NCBI GenBank assembly: GCA_905372565.1
Contig: CAJPPK010000001.1
Coordinates: 62,001-126,000 of the forward strand
Direction of reading: 5' to 3'
Source of the DNA: an uncultured Porphyromonas sp.
GTDB taxonomy: Bacteria > Bacteroidota > Bacteroidia > Bacteroidales > Porphyromonadaceae
DNA length: 64,000 nucleotides
Shown: positions 34,031-43,757 of the stretch, one piece after another
Layout of the letters: each line of letters starts with the position of its first letter
Position numbering within the stretch: the stretch's first letter is position 1
Notes under the pieces: generated by a model
The model's database searches: none
Seen by the model: the letters and a program-made list of their open reading frames with translations, nothing else
What the model was told of the DNA's origin: nothing
Made by a program: the position numbers and the translations under genes

Positions 34031-34531
34031 TTAATGTTTGTATGCCCGTGTCCCTTGGATGCGTGCATTCCACTGCGTAGGACGATGACGTATGGTCAGC
34101 GTGTAGCTCTCGTAGTCGTGCTGTGTCTCTAGCTCAGCCTGGAGTGCTAGTGAGATAGCGGCAGCTACCTCGTCAGGTTTCTCTGTAGCATGACTAAGCG
34201 CTAGTGAGATAGCCACCAGAGCTTCATCACTGGGGGATGAGCTGGCGCCAGCTGTGGGCGCTTTCTGCGAAGGGCTCTTCGCAGGTGCTGGAGCTTTTGC
34301 CTTCCGCTGGAAGAGGAGACCAATCCCATGGAAGATGATCACAAGCATCGCTAGGGCTGAGAAGACGACGAGTACAGCGGTGAATGTCATTATGCCACCC
34401 GCTGGATCCCTATCGGCGAGTTGCTGAACCTTCTCAGAGAGCTGTGGGGCACGCTGTGCCCAAGCTACTGAAGGCACTGCCAAAAGGGGCAGTGCGGACA
34501 GTAGTGAGAGTAGTTTGCTTGCAGTATTCAT
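34031..34531 (-). CDS. Na+-pumping decarboxylase gamma-like subunit (OadG family)
   Basis: 166 residues from the ATG at 34531. The frame is open further, but that part overlaps the alpha-subunit gene. A signal-like N-terminus (LLSLLSALPLLAVPSVAWAQ) is followed by a membrane helix (GIMTFTAVLVVFSALAMLVIIFHGIG region), a Pro/Ala/Lys linker, and a helical tail with two similar units (DEALVAISLALSHA and DEVAAAISLALQAE). OadG-type subunits hold the complex together. The tail is shared with the next small gene. Confidence 0.8.
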   Translation of the reverse strand: MNTASKLLSLLSALPLLAVPSVAWAQRAPQLSEKVQQLADRDPAGGIMTFTAVLVVFSALAMLVIIFHGIGLLFQRKAKAPAPAKSPSQKAPTAGASSSPSDEALVAISLALSHATEKPDEVAAAISLALQAELETQHDYESYTLTIRHRPTQWNARIQGTRAYKH

Positions 34532-34577
34532 AGCTGAGAGGCTTGAATAGGTGCGGCACGGAGGCTTACAGCTCAGC

Positions 34578-36131
34578 TTAGAGAGGCATGTTGTCGTGCT
34601 TCTTAGCTGGGTTGATCTGCTTCTTGGTGCGTAGCTGCTCGAGAGCGCGAATAATGCGGAAGCGGGTATTGCGAGGCTCGATGACATCATCCATATAGCC
34701 GTAGGATGCGGCATTGTATGGGTTAGCAAAGGCCTTGCGGTATTCTTCCTCCTTCTGAGCTGCAGCTTCTGCTGGGTTTTCAGCAGCGGCAACTTCCTTA
34801 GCGAAGATGACTTCGACAGCTCCCGTGGGACCCATCACTGCGATCTCAGCAGAAGGCCAAGCAAGGTTGATGTCTGAGCGAAGGTGCTTGGAGCTCATCA
34901 CGATGTAAGCACCACCATAGGCCTTACGCAGAGTCACCGTGATCTTAGGTACGGTTGCTTCTCCATAAGCGTAGAGGAGCTTAGCACCATGGACGATGAC
35001 CCCATTGTATTCCTGACCGGTACCTGGGAGGAAGCCTGGTACGTCAACGAGTGTGACGAGAGGGATATTGAAGGCATCACAGAAGCGAACGAAGCGAGCA
35101 GCCTTACGTGAAGCATTGCTGTCAAGGGCTCCTGCCATCACCATAGGCTGGTTAGCGACGATACCGACACTCTGTCCGTTGAAGCGAGCGAAGCCGATGA
35201 TGATGTTCTTCGCATAGTCACGATGGATCTCGAGGAACTCACCATTGTCGACGATCGTACCGATGACGTCGTACATGTTGTAGCCCTTATTAGGCTGATC
35301 AGGGATGATTTCGTTGAGGCAGTCATCTACACGGTCGATGACGTCGGTAGGCTCTACACGAGGAGCATCCTCCATGTTGTTCTGAGGGATGAAGGAGAGC
35401 AGATGACGGATGAGGCGGATACCTTCCTCTTCATTGTCTACAGCGAAGTGTGCTACACCGCTCTTGGAGGCATGTACGCTAGCACCTCCGAGCTGCTCCT
35501 GTGTGACATCTTCACCTGTCACGGTTTTGACGACCTTAGGACCTGTGAGGAACATGTAGCTGGTGCCCTTGCTCATGATGTTGAAGTCGGTGAGAGCTGG
35601 AGAGTAAACAGCACCACCGGCACAAGGACCGAAGATCGCAGAGATCTGAGGGACGACACCCGAAGCAAGGATGTTGTTCTGGAAGATCTCACCATAGCCA
35701 CTGAGTGCATTGATCCCTTCCTGGATACGTGCACCACCAGAGTCGTTAAGTCCGATCACTGGAGCTCCCATCTTCATAGCTAGCTCCATGACCTTACAGA
35801 TCTTGGAGGCAAGCATTTCGGAGAGTGCCCCCCCGAAGACGGTAAAGTCCTGAGCGAATACATAGACTAGACGACCGTCGATCGTACCAGACCCCGTGAC
35901 GACACCATCACCGAGGAACTTGGTCTTGTCGATACCGAAGTTGGTCGAACGGTGTAGAACGAACGTGTCGATTTCGTCGAAGCTACCTTCGTCGAGGAGC
36001 ATGGCGATACGTTCACGAGCCGTGAACTTACCCTTCTGGTGCTGGCTGTCGATACGCTTTTGTCCGCCACCGAGGTGAGCCTGAGCACGGAGCTGAATGA
36101 GCTCCTTGATTTTCTCTAGTTGAACACTCAT
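34578..36131 (-). CDS. mmdA: Methylmalonyl-CoA decarboxylase alpha subunit (carboxyltransferase)
   Basis: 517 residues of the carboxyltransferase family shared with propionyl-CoA carboxylase beta. Signs are [38 protein letters not shown], the acyl-CoA site [21 protein letters not shown], and the biotin site [30 protein letters not shown] and [16 protein letters not shown] follow. It moves the carboxyl group from methylmalonyl-CoA to biotin, producing propionyl-CoA. It is followed by the gamma, small, carrier and beta genes. A structured 151-nt gap separates it from the epimerase upstream. Confidence 0.93.
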   Translation of the reverse strand: MSVQLEKIKELIQLRAQAHLGGGQKRIDSQHQKGKFTARERIAMLLDEGSFDEIDTFVLHRSTNFGIDKTKFLGDGVVTGSGTIDGRLVYVFAQDFTVFGGALSEMLASKICKVMELAMKMGAPVIGLNDSGGARIQEGINALSGYGEIFQNNILASGVVPQISAIFGPCAGGAVYSPALTDFNIMSKGTSYMFLTGPKVVKTVTGEDVTQEQLGGASVHASKSGVAHFAVDNEEEGIRLIRHLLSFIPQNNMEDAPRVEPTDVIDRVDDCLNEIIPDQPNKGYNMYDVIGTIVDNGEFLEIHRDYAKNIIIGFARFNGQSVGIVANQPMVMAGALDSNASRKAARFVRFCDAFNIPLVTLVDVPGFLPGTGQEYNGVIVHGAKLLYAYGEATVPKITVTLRKAYGGAYIVMSSKHLRSDINLAWPSAEIAVMGPTGAVEVIFAKEVAAAENPAEAAAQKEEEYRKAFANPYNAASYGYMDDVIEPRNTRFRIIRALEQLRTKKQINPAKKHDNMPL

Positions 36132-36183
36132 ATTTGGTTGCTATCTATTATATGGTAGGTCTATTGATACTTCTAAAAAGAAG

Positions 36184-36271
36184 CATGGGATAATAGAGGA
36201 GGACGATCGGGAGGATGTCTCTAGCTCGTGGCTAGTAGATCCCTGGTCGTGGTCTCTTCTATTATCCCATG
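36184..36271. other. Long inverted-repeat structure between mce and mmdA
   Basis: CATGGGATAATAG (36184-36196) and CTATTATCCCATG (36259-36271) are exact inverted copies. Between them lies a further small hairpin, CTAGC/GCTAG at 36221-36235, and partly complementary GATCGGGAGGAT/ATCCCTGGTC runs. The 88-nt segment could fold as one long hairpin in the operon transcript. It may control read-through from mce to mmdA or be a remnant of a small mobile repeat. Confidence 0.6.
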
Positions 36272-36282
36272 GAGAAGGTCAA

Positions 36283-36696
36283 TTACTTGACGTCTCGGTT
36301 ATCGCAAAGCTCGGTGAGGACGCCGAGAGTACTCTTAGGATGGAGGAAGCCGATGTTCAGACCTTCAGCTCCCTTGCGGGAGTGCTTGTCGATGAGCTGT
36401 ACCCCCTTGTCTGCCATTTCTGCTAGAGCTTCGTCGGTGTTAGGCACTGCGAAGGCGATATGGTGGATACCTTCTCCTCGCTTTTCGATGAACTTAGCGA
36501 TGGTGCTTTCGGGAGAAGTAGCTTCGAGGAGCTCGATCTTGGTCTGTCCCACCTTGAAGAAGGCAGTCTTGACCTTCTGGTCAGCGACTTCTTCGATGTT
36601 GTAACACTTGAGTCCGAGGATGCCTTCGTAGTAGGGTAGGGACTCTTCGATGCTCTTGACTGCAATCCCAAGATGCTCGATGTGTGAGAGGTTCAT
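36283..36696 (-). CDS. mce: Methylmalonyl-CoA epimerase
   Basis: 137 residues of the VOC superfamily. The metal ligands are seen in HIEHLGIAVKSIEES (His), QTKIELLEATS (Glu), GIHHIAFAV (His) and the last Glu in VLTELC. It interconverts the R and S forms of methylmalonyl-CoA, so it links B12-dependent mutase with the decarboxylase. It is the first gene of the operon, with a -7 box at 36765-36772. The long hairpin follows it. Confidence 0.94.
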   Translation of the reverse strand: MNLSHIEHLGIAVKSIEESLPYYEGILGLKCYNIEEVADQKVKTAFFKVGQTKIELLEATSPESTIAKFIEKRGEGIHHIAFAVPNTDEALAEMADKGVQLIDKHSRKGAEGLNIGFLHPKSTLGVLTELCDNRDVK

Positions 36697-36764
36697 AGCT
36701 TTCTTCGTTGCTTGAATTGATAAGTGATGCTGAGAGTCTTTCCCCCAGCGTTTGTTCGTTACTG

Positions 36765-36772
36765 CAAATGTA
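36765..36772 (-). promoter_or_regulatory. -7 box for the mce-mmd operon
   Basis: The minus strand reads TACATTTG, an exact TAnnTTTG, 68 nt from the mce start. The rest of the 36697-37000 gap shows nothing convincing. Confidence 0.45.
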
Positions 36773-37000
36773 AGAATAAAAGAATTGACTCCCTAATATC
36801 TGTGCTAAGGTGTTCGTCTCCCGACTTCCCTTGCTTCTGCATAAGGTCTTTAGAGGTCATTATCCGAGGACTCGTGGGGTATAGCCCCCTGTGTGTTCTG
36901 TACTGTTATCCCTATGCTAAAGGTATAGGGTAGCTAGTGATGACGGAGGATATTCTCTAACTTTATCTCCATAAATGATAGAGCCTTAATATGTGATGTC

Positions 37001-38035
37001 ATGCGCTGGATACTTCGCTTACTTATCTTCTTCCTCTCTGCGTGGAGGTGGGGTCTAGAGGGGCAAACTCCTAGGAGAACTCTCTGTGTAATGGAGTATA
37101 ATGTGGAGAATCTCTTTGACACCGAAGACGATCCTAACCATGCCGACGAAGACTTCCTACCTGACGGGAGCCACCATTGGACGCCTGCTCGCTATCGACT
37201 GAAGCTACAGCGTATCGCTGAGGTGATCAGTCTCGTAGGGGATGAGGACTTTCCAGACCTCGTAGGCCTGGTGGAGGTCGAGGGCGGGCAGGTCATCGAG
37301 GATCTCCTGCATAAGACCCCCTTGGGACGGCAGGCTCGCTACAGCTTTCTCGTGACGCACGGTGAGGATCCCAGGGGGATTCAGGTCGCTCTCCTCTATC
37401 GACCTAGCTCCTTTCGACTGATCGCTAAGGAGGAAATTCCACTTCATTTCCCCTTTGATGAGGCCAAGCGAACCCGCTCCCTCCTTCATGCGACTGGTGT
37501 GGTGGCTTCTGGGGATACCTTGGATGTGGTACTCTGTCATCTGCCTTCTCGCCGAGGGGGAGCGAGACGGACGGCTCCTTACCGAGCTTATGGGATTGGT
37601 CGTCTTCGCCAGCTAGTCGATAGCCTAGCCCAAGTCGGAGGGGGGAGTCGGCATAGCTTGCTCCTGGGGGATTTTAATGGGGAAGCCGAAGAGCCTTTTA
37701 TCGCAGAGGTCTTAGGAGTCCAGCCTTATGTGTCATCGGAGATGACCCCGGTGCAGTCGGATAGACTCTATGCGCTCCTTCATCGAGAGAGTCCAAATAA
37801 GTGCGTCGGGAGCTACTGCTATCAGGGATGCTGGTCTCAGCTGGATCAGTTGATCGTCTCTAGTTCTCTTTTGCTACCCTCATCTTCACTTCGCTATGTG
37901 GAGGGTAGTGCCGAGACGATCCAGCATCCGGCTTATACGACGGAGCGAGGTACCCCATGGCGTACTTACGGAGGCGCCTTCTACCAAGGAGGGTATAGCG
38001 ATCATTTCCCGATCAGGCTACACCTCAGCTACTAG
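37001..38035 (+). CDS. Endonuclease/exonuclease/phosphatase-fold protein, exported
   Basis: 344 residues with a signal peptide (ILRLLIFFLSAWRWGLEGQ). The EEP fold shows in VMEYNVENLFDTEDDP, LVGLVEVEG (metal Glu), VVLCHLPSRRGG, LLLGDFNGE (Asp-Asn) and YSDHFPIRL (Asp-His). Members of this family attack nucleic acids, phosphates or lipids; related exported proteins are common in Bacteroidota. Its target is unknown. A 17-bp hairpin follows and is shared with the opposite tRNA-Thr. Confidence 0.83.
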   Translation: MRWILRLLIFFLSAWRWGLEGQTPRRTLCVMEYNVENLFDTEDDPNHADEDFLPDGSHHWTPARYRLKLQRIAEVISLVGDEDFPDLVGLVEVEGGQVIEDLLHKTPLGRQARYSFLVTHGEDPRGIQVALLYRPSSFRLIAKEEIPLHFPFDEAKRTRSLLHATGVVASGDTLDVVLCHLPSRRGGARRTAPYRAYGIGRLRQLVDSLAQVGGGSRHSLLLGDFNGEAEEPFIAEVLGVQPYVSSEMTPVQSDRLYALLHRESPNKCVGSYCYQGCWSQLDQLIVSSSLLLPSSSLRYVEGSAETIQHPAYTTERGTPWRTYGGAFYQGGYSDHFPIRLHLSY

Positions 38036-38056
38036 GGCTCTAAAGGGTAGGAAATA

Positions 38057-38096
38057 AGAAAGACCCCAAGGATTGTATGATCCTTGGGGTCTTTCT
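38057..38096. terminator. Bidirectional terminator
   Basis: AGAAAGACCCCAAGGA (38057-38072) and TCCTTGGGGTCTTTCT (38081-38096) are perfect arms. It lies between the exported EEP-fold gene and the convergent tRNA-Thr. Confidence 0.85.
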
Positions 38097-38109
38097 CTTC
38101 TAAAAGGAG

Positions 38110-38182
38110 AGCCGAAAGCCGGACTCGAACCGGCGACCTATTCATTACGAATGAATTGCTCTACCAACTGAGCTATTTCGGC
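38110..38182 (-). tRNA. tRNA-Thr (CGT)
   Basis: On the minus strand a 73-nt cloverleaf starts GCCGAAATAGCTCAG, has anticodon loop TTCGTAA (CGT) on stem TTCAT/ATGAA, and T-arm GCCGGTTCGAGTCCGGC. GCCGAAA pairs with TTTCGGC. CCA is not encoded. Confidence 0.92.
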
Positions 38183-38239
38183 AACCTAGCTATTCAGGAA
38201 CTGCTAGTGAATTCCCAAAAGCGATGCAAAGGTAGGTAT

Positions 38240-38695
38240 TTATTTCGTATCCTCCAAAAGATCGCTAAGGAATGCTTCTAACTCCTCATCTAGCCCCTCA
38301 AGGAGAGGAGTGTCTAGGCGAATGAGCTCCTCGTCAAGGAAAAGAAGCTCCTCGATGACGGAGAAGTCTGGACGAACCAGCTCAATAGAGAAAGGACGAG
38401 AGAAGGCATCCTGTGCCCAGAATCCCTTTTGCTCAAGGCGTGTGATCACTTCGCGCAGGGTCTCGATAGCTGCCGCACTTGGGCTCTCTGCTGTACCCGT
38501 GCCTTCCCAAGAGTAGACAGGGATACGGCAGATCTCCTGGTCGTCGTCACCGAAGAGTAGTAGTGCACCCTCGGCGCAGTCAGCTACGAGGAAGAGGTCG
38601 GAGATAGGGGTGGTGAGGAGAGGATCAGGCTGGCTGACGAGACTGAGGAAGTGCTTGCGGAGGAGCTGTAGCTCCCGATCATTGCTAGGCGACAT
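38240..38695 (-). CDS. Hypothetical acidic protein
   Basis: 151 residues, not recognised. The N-terminal part is helical (RELQLLRKHFLSLVSQ), followed by a beta-rich stretch (LFLVADCAEGALLLFGDDDQEICRIPVY) that could be a small mixed domain, then ETLREVITRLEQKGFWAQ. The C-terminal 45 residues are very acidic (EELLFLDEELIRL, EGLDEELEAFLSDLLED). There is no signal peptide, so it is probably cytoplasmic. A TAACTTTG -7 box lies 59 nt upstream. It stands alone between tRNA-Thr and the array before thyA. Codon use looks ordinary. Confidence 0.65.
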   Translation of the reverse strand: MSPSNDRELQLLRKHFLSLVSQPDPLLTTPISDLFLVADCAEGALLLFGDDDQEICRIPVYSWEGTGTAESPSAAAIETLREVITRLEQKGFWAQDAFSRPFSIELVRPDFSVIEELLFLDEELIRLDTPLLEGLDEELEAFLSDLLEDTK

Positions 38696-38753
38696 AGGAG
38701 GGTTGGGCTAGAAGAAGGAGGCTCCGGGGAGTCCTTTCACCCGGTAGCTAGAG

Positions 38754-38761
38754 CAAAGTTA
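38754..38761 (-). promoter_or_regulatory. -7 box for the orphan gene
   Basis: The minus strand reads TAACTTTG, an exact TAnnTTTG, 59 nt from the ATG at 38695. Confidence 0.45.
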
Positions 38762-38895
38762 CACAGAATATCTTGCTCTACCATACTTTTATTCGCCGAT
38801 AGAGGGCTTCTCATGGGGTGGATAGTCTAGAGGGGGAGGTGCCAGCTGGGGTAGCTTTCGGAGTGACTCTGGTATCTCCGAAGTTCCTTCCTCTG

Positions 38896-39003
38896 TGACC
38901 AACTAGTAGGCACTACTGTTGCCTGTCGAGGGGCAACAGTGTTGCCTCTTGGGTGGCACTACTGATGCCCCTTTTGTGTTACTACTGTTGTCCCTGTGCT
39001 TTT
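38896..39003. repeat. Intergenic array of 23-nt units, ACTACTGTTGCC core
   Basis: Units begin ACTACTGTTGCC (38912), AACAGTGTTGCC (38935), ACTACTGATGCC (38958) and ACTACTGTTGTCC (38981), exactly 23 nt apart. The leader TGACCAACTAGTAGG (38896-38910) is the same as at 20783. The second unit lies in the perfect palindrome GGCAACAGTGTTGCC. It lies between divergent promoters. The rest of 38696-39109 holds only the two -7 boxes. Confidence 0.8.
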
Positions 39004-39078
39004 GGGAGGATACGATAGGAGGGGATACGTGGAAGACCTAGGTAGAGGAGCTAAGCTAGAGGCAGGGGGTAAATTGTG

Positions 39079-39086
39079 TATCTTTG
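39079..39086 (+). promoter_or_regulatory. -7 box for thyA operon
   Basis: TATCTTTG, an exact TAnnTTTG, 23 nt before the thyA ATG. It supports the start at 39110 over the upstream in-frame start at 38996. Confidence 0.55.
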
Positions 39087-39109
39087 TAAGCCCCATAAGG
39101 GCTAATCGA

Positions 39110-39904
39110 ATGAAGCAATATCTCGAACTACTACGCCATATCCAAGAGGTCGGCCATAGCAAGGAGGATCGTACCGGTACGGGGACGATCAGTACTTTTG
39201 GCTATCAGATGCGCTTTGACCTCCGTGATGGGTTCCCTCTTTTGACGACTAAGAAGCTCCATCTCAAGAGTATCATCTATGAGCTCTTGTGGTTCCTACG
39301 TGGTGATACGAACGTATCTTATCTGCAGGAGCATGGGGTGCGTATTTGGAATGAGTGGGCAGATGAAGCAGGCGAGCTCGGCCCTGTCTATGGTGCTCAG
39401 TGGCGCTCTTGGCCTGACTATGCTGGAGGTACAATAGACCAAATACAGCAGGTCATCGATACCCTCAAGCGCGACCCGATGAGTCGTCGTATGGTCGTCT
39501 CCGCATGGAACGTAGCTCAGCTCGATGAGATGGCTCTAGCCCCTTGTCATTGCTTGATGCAGTTCTATGTGGCAGATGGGCGTCTGAGTCTACAGCTCTA
39601 CCAGCGTAGTGCGGATGTCTTCCTAGGTGTCCCCTTCAATATCGCTTCTTATGCCCTCCTCCTCCTGATGGTGGCTCAGGTCACAGGCTTAGAGCCAGGC
39701 GAGTTCGTCCACAGCTTTGGAGATGTGCATATCTACCGAGATCACCTCGAGCAGGTCAAGGAGCAGCTCTCTCGTGAGCCACGTAGCCTGCCTCAGATGC
39801 ATCTTAATCCAGCGGTCAAGGATATTAACGACTTCCGCTATGAGGATTTCGAACTTGTAAACTATGACCCTCATCCCCACATCGCTGGGAAGGTGTCTAT
39901 ATAA
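39110..39904 (+). CDS. thyA: Thymidylate synthase
   Basis: 264 residues from the ATG at 39110, exactly the E. coli length. The frame is open to 38996 through the repeat array, but the -7 box at 39079 rules that out. Signs are [20 protein letters not shown], the catalytic Cys in [12 protein letters not shown], and [19 protein letters not shown]. It makes dTMP and dihydrofolate from dUMP and methylene-THF. folA, the matching reductase, follows by 22 nt. This begins a rightward run that continues without a clear terminator to nanH at 50939. Confidence 0.98.
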   Translation: MKQYLELLRHIQEVGHSKEDRTGTGTISTFGYQMRFDLRDGFPLLTTKKLHLKSIIYELLWFLRGDTNVSYLQEHGVRIWNEWADEAGELGPVYGAQWRSWPDYAGGTIDQIQQVIDTLKRDPMSRRMVVSAWNVAQLDEMALAPCHCLMQFYVADGRLSLQLYQRSADVFLGVPFNIASYALLLLMVAQVTGLEPGEFVHSFGDVHIYRDHLEQVKEQLSREPRSLPQMHLNPAVKDINDFRYEDFELVNYDPHPHIAGKVSI

Positions 39905-39926
39905 ACTGATGAAGTAAGTGTCAGCT

Positions 39927-40445
39927 ATGAAGCTCGCTATCGTCGTCGCTGTCGCCCAAGATGGAGCTATCGGTCGGGGAGGAGACCTCCTCTGGCATCT
40001 GCCTGCTGACCTCAAGCGCTTTAAGTCCTTGACCACAGGCCATACGATCCTCATGGGCCGTAAGACCTTTGAGTCGCTACCTAAAGGAGCTTTACCCAAC
40101 CGGCGCAATGTCGTCATCAGTCGCCATACGGCCTCTCTCCCAGGAGCAGAGGTCTATCCCTCTATCGCAGATGCTCTAGAGGCTCTTCAGCCTTTAGATG
40201 AGGAGGTCTATGTCATCGGTGGAGGTGAGATCTACCGACAGCTCCTGCCTTCTGTGGAGCGTATCTACTTGACGCGAGTTGAGGCGATCTACCCTGATGC
40301 AGACACCTTCTTCCCAGAGCTAGATATGAGTCAGTGGAGGGAGGTCGAGCGCACCTACTTCGCCGCTGATGCACAGAATGAACTAGCGACAGAACTTGTT
40401 ATCCTAGATCGGTGTAGTGACACCGACCATAGTCCTATCGACTAA
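39927..40445 (+). CDS. folA: Dihydrofolate reductase
   Basis: 172 residues from the ATG at 39927; a GTG at 39918 is a less likely start. IVVAVAQDGAIGRGGDLLWHLPADLKRFK contains the catalytic Asp; MGRKTFESLP and VYVIGGGEIYRQLL complete the NADPH site. WHLP is preceded by Leu where Pro is more common. It recycles the dihydrofolate made by ThyA, coded just upstream. hisS follows after 6 nt. Confidence 0.96.
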   Translation: MKLAIVVAVAQDGAIGRGGDLLWHLPADLKRFKSLTTGHTILMGRKTFESLPKGALPNRRNVVISRHTASLPGAEVYPSIADALEALQPLDEEVYVIGGGEIYRQLLPSVERIYLTRVEAIYPDADTFFPELDMSQWREVERTYFAADAQNELATELVILDRCSDTDHSPID

Positions 40446-40451
40446 TAGACA

Positions 40452-41810
40452 ATGCAGAAACCTACTTTGCCCAAGGGCTTTCGGGACTTCGGTCCTGAGG
40501 AGATGGCCCGACGAAACTATATCTTCACGACGATCCGTGAGGTCTATGCCCTCTATGGCTTTCAGCAGATCGAGACTCCCACGATGGAGCAGCTCTCTAC
40601 CCTCATGGGGAAGTATGGAGAGGAAGGGGATCGACTGCTCTTCAAGGTGCTCAACTCAGGCGATGCCCTCAAGGGGGTGTCCGATGAAGAGCTCCTAGAG
40701 CGTAATCCTGTCCATATCGCAAATCGAGTCTGTGAGAAGGGGCTTCGCTACGACCTGACGGTTCCCTTTGCACGCTATGTCGTCATGCATCGTGCAGAGC
40801 TAACTCTTCCCTTCCGCCGGTATCAGATCCAGCCCGTCTGGCGAGCAGATCGCCCACAGCGTGGACGCTATCGTGAGTTCTATCAGTGCGACGCTGATGT
40901 GATCGGATCTACTTCACTACTGAATGAGGTAGATCTGCTTCAGATCATCAATGAGGTCTTTAGACGCCTTCGTCTGCGTGTGCGTGTCCTCCTGAATAAT
41001 CGCAAGATCCTCGGTGGTATCGCAGAGGTCGCAGGTGCAGGTGACCGACTCATCGACATCACGACAGCTATTGATAAGCTAGAGAAGATTGGCTTGGAGA
41101 AGGTCTTTGATGAGCTTCGTGGTAAGGGCTTCACTGATGATGAGCTTGCCCGCCTGCAGCCTTTCTTAGCTCTTGAGGGAAGCAACCGAGAGAAGCTCGC
41201 TCAGCTACGTACTCTCCTAGCAAGCAGTGAGGAGGGACAGCGAGGCATCGAGGAGCTCTCCTTCATCCTTGATCACGTGGAGCCACTCCAGCTAGAGGCT
41301 GAGATCGTCGTCGACCTAAGCCTAGCACGAGGATTATCCTACTATACGGGAGCTATTCTAGAAGTGAAGGCTCTCGATGCGAACATAGGAAGTATCTCCG
41401 GTGGAGGACGCTATGATAATCTCACGGGGATCTTTGGTCTAGATGGACTTAGCGGAGTAGGGATCTCATTCGGCGCGGATCGTATCTATGATGTCCTCTT
41501 AGAGCTAGGACTCTTCCCCGAAGAAGCCTTGACGGGGACGCAGCTCCTCGTCGCTAATTTCGGCGCAGAGGAAGTGCACTATCTCCTGCCTATCGTCGCA
41601 GAGCTGCGTCGTCACGGCGTACGTACCGAGATCTATCCCGAGACGGCCAAGATGAAGAAGCAGATGAGCTATGCCGATAGTCTGCATATCCCCTACGTCC
41701 TCCTCGTAGGAGAAGAGGAGCGGACGACAGAGCTCTTCACACTGAAGAATATGCTTACGGGAGATCAGCAGAAGCTGACGAAGGAAGAGCTTCTTCGTTT
41801 CTTCGCCTAA
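40452..41810 (+). CDS. hisS: Histidyl-tRNA synthetase
   Basis: 452 residues of the class II type. Motif 1 is [16 protein letters not shown], motif 2 is [21 protein letters not shown], the His-A loop is ARGLSYYTG, and motif 3 lies in [30 protein letters not shown]-terminal anticodon-binding domain follows from about residue 355. It charges tRNA-His. It is 6 nt after folA and 30 nt before dxs. Confidence 0.97.
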   Translation: MQKPTLPKGFRDFGPEEMARRNYIFTTIREVYALYGFQQIETPTMEQLSTLMGKYGEEGDRLLFKVLNSGDALKGVSDEELLERNPVHIANRVCEKGLRYDLTVPFARYVVMHRAELTLPFRRYQIQPVWRADRPQRGRYREFYQCDADVIGSTSLLNEVDLLQIINEVFRRLRLRVRVLLNNRKILGGIAEVAGAGDRLIDITTAIDKLEKIGLEKVFDELRGKGFTDDELARLQPFLALEGSNREKLAQLRTLLASSEEGQRGIEELSFILDHVEPLQLEAEIVVDLSLARGLSYYTGAILEVKALDANIGSISGGGRYDNLTGIFGLDGLSGVGISFGADRIYDVLLELGLFPEEALTGTQLLVANFGAEEVHYLLPIVAELRRHGVRTEIYPETAKMKKQMSYADSLHIPYVLLVGEEERTTELFTLKNMLTGDQQKLTKEELLRFFA

Positions 41811-41840
41811 TCTCTCTTCTTTCGCCTCATTCAGTTAGCC

Positions 41841-43751
41841 ATGATGCAGACTCCTACTTCCCAGCAGTATCCACTACTCGATCAGATCCATAGCCCAGCA
41901 GATCTTCGTCAACTGCCCGTTGAGAAGCTCCCCGCTCTGTGTGCTGAGATCCGTCAGTTCATGCTTCAGACGCTCTCGGTCATCCCTGGGCATCTCGGGG
42001 CTAATCTCGGTGCAGTGGAGATCACGGTAGCGATGCACTATGTCTTTGATACCCCTTATGATCGGATCGTATGGGATGTAGGGCATCAGGCTTATGTCCA
42101 CAAGATCCTCACAGGACGCAGAGAGGACTTCCATACGCTGCGTAAGTGGGGGGGGCTAGCAGGCTTCCCTCATCCCGAGGAGAGCGAGTATGATACCTTC
42201 GCTGCAGGGCATGCTTCGAATTCGATCTCGGCAGCCTTAGGGATGGCCGTAGCGACTGCTCTCAATGAGGAGAACCGACGAGTGATCGCATTCATCGGGG
42301 ATGGAGCGATGAGTGGTGGTATGGCTTTCGAAGGGCTAAATAATGCCTCCGCTTACCCGAATAACCTTTTGGTGATCCTGAACGATAATAATATGTCCAT
42401 TGATAAGAATGTCGGTGGGCTCAATCGTCATATGGTGAACCTGCTGACTAATCCTACCTACAATACGATGCGCTACGACGTGTATCGTGTCCTGCGCAAG
42501 CTTCATGTCTTTAAGGAGGATCAGCACAAGGATCTACAGCGCTTCAATAATCGTATCAAGTCGCTTCTCTCGGGGCAGACGAACTTCTTCGACAGCTTCA
42601 GTATCCGCTATCTAGGGCCTACCGATGGGCATGATGTCATCCACTTGGTACAGCTACTTCAAGATATACGGGATATGAAGGGGCCTCGTCTGCTACATAT
42701 CAGCACGACCAAGGGGAAGGGCTATGAGCCTGCAGAGCAAGAACCAACGATTTGGCATGCACCTGGGAAGTTTGATCCCGAGACGGGACAGCGGATCTCT
42801 GCTCCTCGCTCCGCACCTCAGCCTCCTAAGTTCCAAGACGTCTTTGGGAAGACTCTTGTGGAGCTAGCGGATTTGGATCCTCGTATTGTAGGAGTTACCC
42901 CTGCTATGCCTACGGGGTGCTCGATGACCTATATGATGGAGAAGTATCCTGATCGTTCCTTTGACGTAGGGATCGCTGAAGAGCATGCTGTGACTTTCTC
43001 TTCTGGGATGGCCAAGGAAGGCTTTATCCCGGTGTGTAATATCTATTCGACCTTCATGCAGCGTGCCTACGATCAGCTTATACATGACGTAGCACTCACG
43101 GAGTCCCACGTAGTCTTCTGTCTAGATCGGGCAGGTCTTGTCGGAGAAGATGGAGCTACACATCAAGGGGCATTTGATATCGCCTATCTCCGTACTATCC
43201 CAGGTATGACAGTTTGCTCCCCTTATGATGAGGTGGAGCTACGGAAGCTGATGTATGGAGCCTGCTTTGATTGGCAGGGACCTATAGCTATTCGTTACCC
43301 ACGAGGAGAGGGCTCTCGCCCTGATTGGCAGGAGCCATTATCTACCTATCCTTATCGGAAATCTCGCTTGCTGAAGCAGGGAGATCATCTAGCCATCCTC
43401 TCTTTTGGACCTATCGGGGTGACAGCCTCAGAGGTAATCAATCGACTGGCCGAGGAGGGCCATTCTGTGACTCATCTTGACCTAGTCTTTGCTAAACCGT
43501 TAGATGAAGAAGCTCTTCGCCAGATCTTCCAACGGCATACTCATATTCTGACTTTAGAAGAAGGGTGCTTGAATGGAGGCGTTGGCTCTGCGATCCTTCA
43601 GCTAGCCATGAACGAAGGCTATCAGGGAAAGATTAAGATGCTTGGCTTACCTGATGAGTTTATCCCTCATGGTACACCTGCTGAGCAACGCCACTACTGT
43701 GGAATTGATGCAGACGGGATCTATCAGTCTGCAAAGGAACTGCTACACTAA
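41841..43751 (+). CDS. dxs: 1-deoxy-D-xylulose-5-phosphate synthase
   Basis: 636 residues. The thiamine diphosphate site is seen in [13 protein letters not shown] and [17 protein letters not shown] with NDNNMSID. The transketolase middle domain has [19 protein letters not shown] with the essential Glu, and the C-terminal domain starts near residue 495. It condenses pyruvate and glyceraldehyde-3-phosphate as the first MEP-pathway step; ispF is at 22221. It lies 30 nt after hisS and 6 nt before trkA. Confidence 0.97.
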   Translation: MMQTPTSQQYPLLDQIHSPADLRQLPVEKLPALCAEIRQFMLQTLSVIPGHLGANLGAVEITVAMHYVFDTPYDRIVWDVGHQAYVHKILTGRREDFHTLRKWGGLAGFPHPEESEYDTFAAGHASNSISAALGMAVATALNEENRRVIAFIGDGAMSGGMAFEGLNNASAYPNNLLVILNDNNMSIDKNVGGLNRHMVNLLTNPTYNTMRYDVYRVLRKLHVFKEDQHKDLQRFNNRIKSLLSGQTNFFDSFSIRYLGPTDGHDVIHLVQLLQDIRDMKGPRLLHISTTKGKGYEPAEQEPTIWHAPGKFDPETGQRISAPRSAPQPPKFQDVFGKTLVELADLDPRIVGVTPAMPTGCSMTYMMEKYPDRSFDVGIAEEHAVTFSSGMAKEGFIPVCNIYSTFMQRAYDQLIHDVALTESHVVFCLDRAGLVGEDGATHQGAFDIAYLRTIPGMTVCSPYDEVELRKLMYGACFDWQGPIAIRYPRGEGSRPDWQEPLSTYPYRKSRLLKQGDHLAILSFGPIGVTASEVINRLAEEGHSVTHLDLVFAKPLDEEALRQIFQRHTHILTLEEGCLNGGVGSAILQLAMNEGYQGKIKMLGLPDEFIPHGTPAEQRHYCGIDADGIYQSAKELLH

Positions 43752-43757
43752 GAGACT

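Noticed and set aside
35223..35783. Open frame of 186 codons on the plus strand opposite mmdA
   Set aside because: It lies wholly antisense to a conserved gene and has no motif or promoter.
36855..36935. A possible GGTATAG array between mce and the EEP-fold gene
   Set aside because: Two GGTATAG matches lie 44 nt apart (36878 and 36922), but the slots between them do not align; too weak to report as an array.
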